NCBI GenBank assembly: GCA_002455915.1 | Contig: DKLU01000273.1 | Location: forward strand, 1-7,490 | Length of the DNA stretch: 7,490 nt | DNA from: Chryseobacterium sp. UBA6632 | GTDB lineage: Bacteria > Bacteroidota > Bacteroidia > Flavobacteriales > Weeksellaceae | Reading direction: 5' to 3' | In this document: positions 1-5,214 of the stretch, piece by piece | Layout: the number at the start of each line of letters is the position of its first letter | Position numbering within the stretch: position 1 is the stretch's first letter | The notes under the pieces: model-generated | Databases searched by the model: none | Told to the model about the DNA's origin: nothing | Seen by the model: only the letters and a program-made list of their open reading frames with translations | Translations under genes and position numbers: made by a program

Positions 1-2
1 AT

Positions 3-377
3 GTTGGAAAATTATATTCTTCAATCGATATTGCAACGTTCTCTAATCAAGCTGCACAAGACAGAGGTGTATTACAGTTACCAGATTTCAACTTATTCGA
101 TGTAGGTATTTCTTACAAAATCAGATTGAAAGATGCTAATCAGTATTTCACTATCGGAGCAAATGTTTACAATTTATTTGATACATTCTATATCTCTGAC
201 GCATCTACAAACATCTTTGGAGGTGATGCGCCTTCAAGATTAGCTGATGGAACTACTAACACAGCTAAGAAAACTTATGATGAATTAGGATATACTTATA
301 AAGGTATTGCTACAGATAACCGTGTATTATTCGGATTCGGAAGAACATGGGCTGCTAACCTATCATTCAACTTCTAA
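3..377 (+). CDS. TonB-dependent receptor, C-terminal fragment (5' end outside window)
   Basis: This is the last 124 codons of an outer-membrane TonB-dependent receptor; the reading frame is open from base 3 and the start lies before the window. The first in-frame ATG (126) is internal, because the upstream codons continue the same beta-barrel pattern. Visible marks are alternating polar/hydrophobic strands, the late-barrel motif NLFDTFY (about residues 55-61 of the fragment), which fits the NLFD/NLFN motif common in these receptors, and a final strand ending LSFNF with a terminal Phe, the signal recognised by the Bam complex. Such proteins import siderophores, cobalamin, glycans or peptides using TonB energy. 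The plug domain and any carboxypeptidase-like N-terminal domain are not in view, so the ligand cannot be named. A strong terminator follows within about 30 bases, so this gene ends its transcript. Confidence 0.9.
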   Translation, partial: VGKLYSSIDIATFSNQAAQDRGVLQLPDFNLFDVGISYKIRLKDANQYFTIGANVYNLFDTFYISDASTNIFGGDAPSRLADGTTNTAKKTYDELGYTYKGIATDNRVLFGFGRTWAANLSFNF

Positions 378-407
378 TGAATTAAAATATTAGATTTTAT
401 AAATATC

Positions 408-433
408 AATCCCGGCTTTTCGCCGGGATTTTT
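408..433 (+). terminator. Rho-independent terminator of the receptor gene
   Basis: A perfect 9-bp stem, AATCCCGGC (408-416) with GCCGGGATT (422-430), encloses a five-base loop and runs into a T tract (429-433). It lies 30 bases after the receptor stop codon. It is one of the most GC-rich stretches in an AT-rich intergenic region, as expected of an intrinsic terminator. Confidence 0.88.
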
Positions 434-435
434 GC

Positions 436-443
436 TATATTTG
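436..443 (+). promoter_or_regulatory. Bacteroidota-type promoter -7 box (TATATTTG)
   Basis: TATATTTG matches the Bacteroidota consensus TAnnTTTG exactly and sits just after the receptor terminator, 28 bases before the ATG at 472. No clear TTG/TTTG -33 element is found at the usual 17-23 base spacing, where the terminator stem lies. The expected leader is short, A-rich and without a Shine-Dalgarno sequence, which is normal for this phylum. Confidence 0.65.
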
Positions 444-471
444 TGGCAGAAAAAACAGAAAAAAACTAAAT

Positions 472-903
472 ATGGATTTTTACAAAATTTTGCTTAGTGC
501 TCACAAAGGATTTGGGTATTTAGAACTACTTTTAACATCATTATTTGTGATTGCACTTTTAGTGACAATGTTTGGATTTAGCGGAAAAGTGAATAAGTTT
601 TTAAAGAAAATTACGCTATTCACAATGATCTTTTTCCACGTTCAATTTTTAATCGGAATTATTATGTTGGTAATCAACTTTACAAACGGATTAAACATGG
701 GCGAAGTCATGAAAAATTCTGCATTGAGATTTCAATATGTAGAACATCCATTTTCAATGTTAATCGCTGCTGTTTTGATGACCATCGTTAACAAAAAAGT
801 AAAAGTAAACCCTACCATCTCTTTAGGAATTGTCATTATGGGTCTTATCGCGGTTGGCTTATTCGCATTCGCATTCCCGTGGACAAGAGTTTTCGGGGCA
901 TAA
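472..903 (+). CDS. Four-helix integral membrane protein of unknown function
   Basis: This 143-residue protein has four predicted membrane segments (about residues 18-35, 47-70, 93-107 and 115-136) separated by short basic loops. No signal peptide or catalytic motif is recognisable. Three histidines (His11, His56, His92) lie near helix ends or inside a helix, so heme or metal binding is possible but unproven. From memory, similar flavobacterial proteins carry inconsistent names such as cytochrome B or hypothetical protein; I cannot confirm a family. The ATG at 472 is chosen because it follows the TATATTTG promoter box by 28 bases and begins just before the first conserved-looking segment. It appears to be a single-gene unit: a terminator precedes it and a palindrome follows. 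Lys/Arg in the loops (residues 39-46, 108-111) suggest those loops face the cytoplasm. Confidence 0.75.
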   Translation: MDFYKILLSAHKGFGYLELLLTSLFVIALLVTMFGFSGKVNKFLKKITLFTMIFFHVQFLIGIIMLVINFTNGLNMGEVMKNSALRFQYVEHPFSMLIAAVLMTIVNKKVKVNPTISLGIVIMGLIAVGLFAFAFPWTRVFGA

Positions 904-916
904 ATAGTAGGATCGC

Positions 917-948
917 ACTTTGTCAAAGTTCAGAATCTTTGACAAAGT
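917..948. repeat. Nested palindrome between membrane-protein gene and asd
   Basis: ACTTTGTCAAAG (917-928) and CTTTGACAAAGT (937-948) form a perfect 12-bp inverted repeat around an 8-base loop. Each arm is also a palindrome on its own (CTTTG-W-CAAAG), so the region can equally be read as two copies of one dyad about 20 bases apart. The hairpin is followed by TTTATATATT rather than a clean T run, so it could terminate the upstream gene poorly, act as a paired operator before asd, or be a dispersed palindromic repeat. Confidence 0.8.
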
Positions 949-972
949 TTATATATTAACTTAATAAATTTT
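938..972 (+). promoter_or_regulatory. Possible asd promoter (TTTG / TAAATTTT)
   Basis: TTTG (938-941) followed after 23 bases by TAAATTTT (965-972) approximates the Bacteroidota TTG...TAnnTTTG promoter with one mismatch at the last base. The asd ATG is 11 bases further on. The -33 element would fall inside the second palindrome arm, so a protein bound there would block it. The match is weak and the assignment tentative. Confidence 0.3.
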
Positions 973-983
973 TAATTAAATCA

Positions 984-1976
984 ATGAAAGTAGCTGTAGT
1001 AGGTTCAACAGGAATGGTTGGACAAGTTATGCTGAAAGTTCTTGAAGAAAGGAACTTCCCTATCACCGAATTAATTCCGGTAGCATCGGAAAGATCTATT
1101 GGTAAGAAGGTGAAGTATAAACAGGAAGAATTTACGATTGTAAGCATGCAAGACGCTATAGCTGCCAAACCGGATATTGCGATCTTCTCTGCCGGCGGTG
1201 GTACTTCTCTTGAATTTGCTCCTCTTTTCGCAGAAGTTGGAACAACGGTGATCGATAATTCTTCAGCTTGGAGAATGGATCCTGACAAGAAATTGGTCGT
1301 TCCAGAAATCAATGCAGATGTATTGACGAAAGAAGATAAAATCATCGCAAATCCGAACTGTTCTACTATTCAGTTAGTAATGGTTTTAGGACCTTTGAAC
1401 AAAAAATATGATTTAAAAAGAGTAATCGTTTCAACGTATCAGTCTGTAACAGGAACTGGTAAAGCAGCTGTAGACCAATTAAACGGAGAAATCAGCGGAG
1501 ACGATTCTATTGCAAAAGTATATCCTTATCAGATCTTCAAAAATGCATTGCCACATTGCGATGTATTTTCAGAGAATGATTATACGAAAGAAGAGATTAA
1601 ATTAATGAAAGAGCCTAAGAAAATTTTAGGTGACGATACATTTAATTTAACAGCAACTGCAGTGAGAGTTCCAGTTCAGGGAGGTCACTCGGAAAGTGTA
1701 AACATCGAGTTTGAGAATGAATTTGACTTGGATGAAGTGAGAAAAATCTTATCTGAGACCCCTGGAGTTGTAGTAATGGATAACGTGAAAAACAACGAAT
1801 ACCCAATGCCTCTTTATTCAGAAGGGAAAGACGAAGTTTTCGTCGGAAGGATAAGACGAGATCTATCGCAGCCCAAGACACTGAATCTTTGGATTGTGGC
1901 AGACAATCTGCGAAAAGGAGCCGCAACCAACGCGGTACAGATCGCAGAATACATTGTAGCAAACAACTTAGTGTAA
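984..1976 (+). CDS. asd: Aspartate-semialdehyde dehydrogenase
   Basis: This cytoplasmic enzyme reduces L-aspartyl-4-phosphate to L-aspartate 4-semialdehyde with NADPH, the branch point to lysine/diaminopimelate, threonine and methionine; diaminopimelate also feeds peptidoglycan. The N-terminal dinucleotide-binding motif GSTGMVGQ is at residues 7-14. The catalytic cysteine is Cys126 in NPNCST. Gln153 (QSVTGTGKAA), Arg228 and His235 (RVPVQGGHSES) complete the active site. The Cys-Gln spacing (27) and Arg-His spacing (7) equal those of E. coli Asd Cys135/Gln162/Arg267/His274. The 330-residue length is normal for the family. The ATG at 984 starts directly at the Rossmann strand MKVAVVGSTG, so no longer start is needed. 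No aspartate kinase or other pathway gene adjoins it. A palindrome lies upstream and a terminator follows, so it appears monocistronic. Confidence 0.97.
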   Translation: MKVAVVGSTGMVGQVMLKVLEERNFPITELIPVASERSIGKKVKYKQEEFTIVSMQDAIAAKPDIAIFSAGGGTSLEFAPLFAEVGTTVIDNSSAWRMDPDKKLVVPEINADVLTKEDKIIANPNCSTIQLVMVLGPLNKKYDLKRVIVSTYQSVTGTGKAAVDQLNGEISGDDSIAKVYPYQIFKNALPHCDVFSENDYTKEEIKLMKEPKKILGDDTFNLTATAVRVPVQGGHSESVNIEFENEFDLDEVRKILSETPGVVVMDNVKNNEYPMPLYSEGKDEVFVGRIRRDLSQPKTLNLWIVADNLRKGAATNAVQIAEYIVANNLV

Positions 1977-1984
1977 ACTAACAA

Positions 1985-2021
1985 AATAAAAAAGAGTCTC
2001 AAAATTGAGATTCTTTTTTTT
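1985..2021 (+). terminator. Rho-independent terminator after asd
   Basis: AAAGAGTCTC (1991-2000) pairs with GAGATTCTTT (2007-2016) through ten positions including one G-U pair, around the loop AAAATT, and continues into a run of T residues to 2021. A-rich sequence before the stem could extend the pairing with the T run. It begins about 10 bases after the asd stop and ends only about 9 bases before the next ATG. Confidence 0.85.
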
Positions 2022-2030
2022 ATCAAACCT

Positions 2031-3029
2031 ATGAACAAACAGAAGAATAAAAATAAAGATAAAATAGGCTTTCAAAAACTCATCGCCGTTTTTGGTGTCA
2101 TTCTTTTTATCGGAAAAATTATAGCCTGGAAACTGACGAATTCCGATTCCGTTTTTTCTGATGCTATGGAAAGTATTGTGAATGTGATCAGCGCATTTAT
2201 GGGACTTTATTCTTTGCATCTTGCCGCAAAACCCAAAGACGAAGATCATCCTTACGGTCACGGAAAAGTAGAATTTGTAACCTCAGGAATTGAAGGCGCC
2301 TTAATTGCCATTGCCGGCATCATGATCATTTATGAAGGAATTAACAGTTTAATTCTAGGAAAGATTTTAAATAAACTCGATTGGGGAATTGCTATCATTG
2401 CTGCAACTGCTATTGTTAATTATCTTTTGGGTTACATTTCAGTTAAAAAAGGAGAAGCAGAAAATTCTCTGGTTTTAATTTCTTCAGGAAAACATTTACA
2501 ATCGGATACAATTACCACCCTTGGCGTTGTAATCAGTTTGATTGTTGTTTATTTTACTAAAATTTATTGGATAGATTCTGTTGTAGCTTTAATTTTTGGA
2601 GGCTATATCATTTTTGTAGGTTATAAAATTGTCCGCAAATCATTGAGCGGTATTATGGATGAGCAGGATCCAGATCTTTTAAATCAAATCATCAACGTAT
2701 TGGAAGAAAACCGCCGCACAGAATGGATTGATGTTCACAACATGAAAATCCAGCAGTTTGGAGCCAATCTTCACATTGATGCACACATTACTTTGCCGTG
2801 GTATTATAGTCTTCGAGATGCACACAATGAAATGGAAAAAATGATCATTCTTTTAGCGAAAAACACAAAAAGAAGTGTTGAATTCAACTTTCACATGGAT
2901 GATTGCAAGCCGGTCTCATGCCCCGTCTGCCAGATCAAAGATTGCCCCGTTCGTGAAAAAGATTTTATAAAAAGAGTGAAATGGACTCCTGAAAATGTTA
3001 CAAGTATTGAGAAACACACCGTGGATTGA
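2031..3029 (+). CDS. Cation diffusion facilitator (CDF) family metal transporter
   Basis: An inner-membrane divalent-metal/proton antiporter, 332 residues, aligning without gaps to the N-terminal helices of E. coli FieF/YiiP. Six membrane segments (from about residues 17-36 to 181-201) precede a cytoplasmic domain. Asp70, His73 and His77 in the loop DEDHPYGH match FieF site B. His236, His252, His265, His288 and Asp290 match the C-terminal binuclear site. In the membrane site, His155 and Asp159 are kept, but the two FieF aspartates of helix 2 are Glu47 and Asn51. A four-cysteine tail (Cys292, 297, 300, 305) follows the CDF domain. Metal specificity (Zn, Fe, Mn or Co) cannot be read from this. 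The start at 2031 is kept because the next Met (46) would remove helix 1. The start lies just after the asd terminator, leaving little room for a separate promoter. Confidence 0.9.
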   Translation: MNKQKNKNKDKIGFQKLIAVFGVILFIGKIIAWKLTNSDSVFSDAMESIVNVISAFMGLYSLHLAAKPKDEDHPYGHGKVEFVTSGIEGALIAIAGIMIIYEGINSLILGKILNKLDWGIAIIAATAIVNYLLGYISVKKGEAENSLVLISSGKHLQSDTITTLGVVISLIVVYFTKIYWIDSVVALIFGGYIIFVGYKIVRKSLSGIMDEQDPDLLNQIINVLEENRRTEWIDVHNMKIQQFGANLHIDAHITLPWYYSLRDAHNEMEKMIILLAKNTKRSVEFNFHMDDCKPVSCPVCQIKDCPVREKDFIKRVKWTPENVTSIEKHTVD

Positions 3030-3090
3030 ACTTAGTTTAAACTAAAATATCTTTCGATTTTAACTAAAGCCAATTTCTGTTGATAAAAAT

Positions 3091-3130
3091 ATTCGTGGTA
3101 TTTGTGCTTGAGAGATTTGTGCTATTCGTG
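3091..3130. repeat. ATTYGTG repeat cluster
   Basis: Four copies of ATTYGTG occur in 40 bases, in mirrored order: ATTCGTG (3091), ATTTGTG (3100), ATTTGTG (3115) and ATTCGTG (3124). On the minus strand they read CACGAAT/CACAAAT. The last copy overlaps the final codons and stop of the exosortase-associated gene, so the repeat supplies part of that C terminus. It lies between two converging genes and may be a remnant of a dispersed repeat. Confidence 0.6.
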
Positions 3131-3574
3131 TTTAGATAAATCTTTGCCTGTTTCAACCTGCTTTCTATAATAAAACATCGGCACAACCAATAACAGGATT
3201 AAAGGCTGGATCACAAACCTTCTCATATAAAATGAGAATAAATAACCAATTTCAAATCGGTCATAAATACAATACAAATAAATCGGAAAAGTAATCAGAA
3301 AAATGATCGAAATAAGAATCGCGCCCTGAATCGTCCATTGCTTATTTTTAAATAAAAAATGAATGATAATACAGGAAAAAAATAGGTTTAAAATAAATCT
3401 GAAAAGGTGTCCAAGAATTAATTTTCCCCATTCGAAAGCAGGAAAATCAAGATGCTTATTGGCTTCATGAAAATAATTAAGAAAGGGATCATAGAAGATT
3501 TTACTTTCAAGCGCTCTTACGCTTACAAGTCCTACAAGTCCGATTATGACTAAAAACCAACTAAGAATTTTCAT
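3122..3574 (-). CDS. Exosortase F system-associated membrane protein
   Basis: A 150-residue membrane protein with about four hydrophobic segments (residues 4-22, 52-76, 82-104 and 118-136). Its conserved-looking N-terminal stretch RALESKIFYDPF (20-31) lies just after the first helix. It matches my recollection of the flavobacterial family found beside xrtF; its biochemical role is not known. It lies downstream of xrtF on the minus strand with a 14-base overlap of reading frames, which strongly implies co-transcription and probably translational coupling. The C-terminal tail is hydrophilic (RKQVETGKDLSKHE) and its last codons overlap an intergenic repeat, so this end may vary between species. 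No catalytic motif is visible. It may be a scaffold or accessory subunit of the XrtF enzyme, which is inference from context only. Confidence 0.82.
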   Translation of the reverse strand: MKILSWFLVIIGLVGLVSVRALESKIFYDPFLNYFHEANKHLDFPAFEWGKLILGHLFRFILNLFFSCIIIHFLFKNKQWTIQGAILISIIFLITFPIYLYCIYDRFEIGYLFSFYMRRFVIQPLILLLVVPMFYYRKQVETGKDLSKHE

Positions 3575-4091
3575 TTTTCAGTGCAAAAAATTTAATCCAG
3601 ATCAACCAAAGCAAAACTACCGTTCCGTAAATTATCGCCGGAAAAAGATAATCATGAGACATTTTTCCGTATTGGCTAAAGTCCCTCACAACTATATTTA
3701 AGCCTACAATCCTAAGCACATTCATTACATAAAGTATAATAAGCCCAATAAAAGCAAAAATAAAAGTTTTAGCTCCTTTGTAAAACGCAAAGACAAAAGC
3801 CAGAAACAAAATCATGACCGAAACTGCGTTACAGCCTTCTACCATTCGTGTCGCATAGCTTTGTTTTACGTAAAACCAAACCTGTTCGCCCTTCACATCA
3901 TCATACAACAGAGTTGGATAGCCCACCCTATTCTGTACACTCATCACCTGATTAGCAATTAACCTTGAAAAAGGATCCAATCCCTGATTCTGAAAGGTAT
4001 TCAGATAAAACTGATAGCCGAAAAGCAACACCAGATAAATGATGATGAACCTCAGTAAAATACCTAAAACGGGCTTAAAGTCCTTTAGCAT
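3561..4091 (-). CDS. xrtF: Exosortase family protein XrtF
   Basis: A polytopic inner-membrane cysteine protease/transpeptidase of the exosortase/archaeosortase family, 176 residues, a short flavobacterial form. The proposed catalytic residues are all present: Cys87 in EGCNAVSV, Arg127 in NVLRIVGLN and His146 in SHDYLFP, each near the end of a hydrophobic segment (about 11-30, 88-104, 108-130 and 149-170). Related exosortases cleave C-terminal sorting signals and attach proteins to the envelope; the XrtF substrate is not apparent, and no PEP-CTERM-like tail is seen in any protein here. The ATG at 4091 lies four bases after a minus-strand TATATTTG box, implying a leaderless or nearly leaderless mRNA. 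It overlaps the downstream associated gene by 14 bases and diverges from the sugar-kinase operon. Confidence 0.88.
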   Translation of the reverse strand: MLKDFKPVLGILLRFIIIYLVLLFGYQFYLNTFQNQGLDPFSRLIANQVMSVQNRVGYPTLLYDDVKGEQVWFYVKQSYATRMVEGCNAVSVMILFLAFVFAFYKGAKTFIFAFIGLIILYVMNVLRIVGLNIVVRDFSQYGKMSHDYLFPAIIYGTVVLLWLIWIKFFALKNENS

Positions 4092-4095
4092 AATG

Positions 4096-4103
4096 CAAAT
4101 ATA
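4096..4103 (-). promoter_or_regulatory. xrtF: xrtF promoter -7 box (TATATTTG, minus strand)
   Basis: The minus strand reads TATATTTG from 4103 to 4096, an exact TAnnTTTG match. Only four bases (4095-4092) separate it from the xrtF ATG, so transcription should begin at or very near the start codon. No clear -33 TTG is visible at the usual spacing. Confidence 0.65.
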
Positions 4104-4123
4104 AAAATTCGCCCGTAAATTAC

Positions 4124-4131
4124 TATATTTG
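4124..4131 (+). promoter_or_regulatory. Sugar-kinase operon promoter -7 box (TATATTTG)
   Basis: TATATTTG matches TAnnTTTG exactly and ends nine bases before the ATG at 4141, so the leader would be only a few bases. It mirrors the minus-strand box of xrtF 20 bases away. It also shows that a TTG codon at 4129, in frame with the kinase gene, lies within the promoter and is not the start. No convincing -33 element is visible. Confidence 0.65.
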
Positions 4132-4140
4132 TTTCTTACT

Positions 4141-5160
4141 ATGATTTCCGAATACGCAAAACGATTTTTTGAAAATTATATAGGTAAAGCATCTTCTGAA
4201 TTTACTATTTTGGCTCAAAGCGGCTCCGCGAGGGTAAATTTTTTGGCTAAATGTGAAAACGAAAAGTATATTATCACGTATAATGAAAATATTCACGAGA
4301 ACGAAAGTTTTTTGTATTACTCTAAAATTTTCTCAGATTTAAATCTTAACTCGCCTAAAATTTTAGCTATTTCCGAAGATCGGAAAATATATGTTCAGGA
4401 ATTTTTGGGAAATAATACCTTATCAGAAGTGATTGCAAGAGAAGGTTTAACAGACAATGTAAAATCTTTGGTAAAGCAAACTTTAGAGAAACTTTATACG
4501 CTTCAAATTCAAACAGAAAATAAAATCGATTTCACTAAAACTTTTGAATATGAAAGTTATGATGAACTTCCGGTAACGCACGATTTATATTACTTTAAAA
4601 ATTTTGTAGCGGATGTTCTGGAACTGGAATATCATAAATCTACTCTTCTGAAAGAATTCAAAAATATAGTGAACCTCATCGAAAATTTAAATCCGAAAGG
4701 AATTATGATTCGTGATTTTCAGTCGAGAAATATCATGGTAAATGACAATCGTGAAGTTTCATTTATCGATTATCAGTCGGCAATGAAAGGCCCGCTGATG
4801 TATGATGTGATCTCGTTTTTATTTCAGGCTAAAGCTAATTTTCCTGAAGATTTTAAAAATGAAATGCTGAATTTTTATATTCATCAGTTTGAAAGTAAAG
4901 AAATTCAACTTCAACTAAAAGAATCGGTGAAGCCAATTCAATTGATGAGATTTTTACAGGTTTTGGGCGCTTATGGCTTTAGAGGATTGATTCAGAGGAA
5001 GCAACATTTCATTACAAGTATCGAAAAAGGAATTGAAAACATCACAGAGTTTACGCAAACCTGGGAAAATATGAAAGATTATCCTGAGCTTGAAAAAGTA
5101 ATCGGACAATTGAGTTTGGAGAAAACGAAGTTGAAAATTGAGAAAATATTAAACCATTAA
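4141..5160 (+). CDS. Phosphotransferase (aminoglycoside-phosphotransferase fold), probable AmgK-like amino-sugar kinase
   Basis: A 339-residue cytoplasmic kinase of the APH/choline-kinase fold. The catalytic loop is IRDFQSRNIM (190-199) with the presumed base Asp192 and metal ligand Asn197. The metal-binding Asp210 is in FIDYQSA, followed by GPLMYDVISF (217-226), the usual continuation in AmgK/COG3178-type kinases. AmgK phosphorylates MurNAc/GlcNAc at the anomeric carbon. The inference that this protein does the same rests on fold, length and the MurU-like gene two positions downstream; another hexose or heptose substrate is possible. The position of the usual His in the HRD-like motif is Ile190. 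The start is ATG 4141: the TTG at 4129 lies inside the promoter box, and the N terminus then begins with a normal helix. It is the first gene of an apparent four-gene operon. Confidence 0.82.
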   Translation: MISEYAKRFFENYIGKASSEFTILAQSGSARVNFLAKCENEKYIITYNENIHENESFLYYSKIFSDLNLNSPKILAISEDRKIYVQEFLGNNTLSEVIAREGLTDNVKSLVKQTLEKLYTLQIQTENKIDFTKTFEYESYDELPVTHDLYYFKNFVADVLELEYHKSTLLKEFKNIVNLIENLNPKGIMIRDFQSRNIMVNDNREVSFIDYQSAMKGPLMYDVISFLFQAKANFPEDFKNEMLNFYIHQFESKEIQLQLKESVKPIQLMRFLQVLGAYGFRGLIQRKQHFITSIEKGIENITEFTQTWENMKDYPELEKVIGQLSLEKTKLKIEKILNH

Positions 5161-5186
5161 GTTTTATATTTAAGACCTTAATGGTT
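5152..5186 (+). promoter_or_regulatory. Hairpin across the kinase stop codon
   Basis: AACCATTAAG (5152-5161) and CTTAATGGTT (5177-5186) form a perfect 10-bp stem with a 15-base loop. The kinase stop codon is inside the left arm. No T run follows, so it is unlikely to be a simple terminator; it may protect or punctuate the polycistronic mRNA. The loop contains TATATTTA, one base off the -7 consensus, so a weak internal promoter is an alternative. Confidence 0.6.
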
Positions 5187-5214
5187 CATAAAAATAATTA
5201 GAAATATAAAGAAA

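Noticed and set aside
126..377. ATG at 126 as the start of a separate 83-residue protein
   Set aside because: The frame is open to base 3 and the upstream codons continue the beta-barrel, so it is an internal methionine of the receptor.
956..1345. Minus-strand open frame of 129 codons across the start of asd
   Set aside because: It is fully antisense to a clear asd gene, has no recognisable domain and no promoter box; other antisense frames (732-926, 1642-1962, 1814-2038, 1968-2261, 6652-6915) were rejected for the same reasons.
3032..3045. TTAGTTTAAACTAA palindrome after the transporter as a terminator
   Set aside because: It is perfect but all-AT apart from one G/C pair, has no loop once folded and no T run, so a stable terminator hairpin is unlikely; it may still be a protein site or chance.
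4129..4140. TTG at 4129 as the start of the kinase gene, adding four residues
   Set aside because: It lies inside the TATATTTG promoter box and before the expected transcription start; ATG 4141 is the natural start.
4141..5160. Aminoglycoside resistance gene
   Set aside because: The fold is shared, but the operon context with a MurU-like transferase and RapZ-C points to sugar metabolism, and nothing suggests mobile or acquired DNA.
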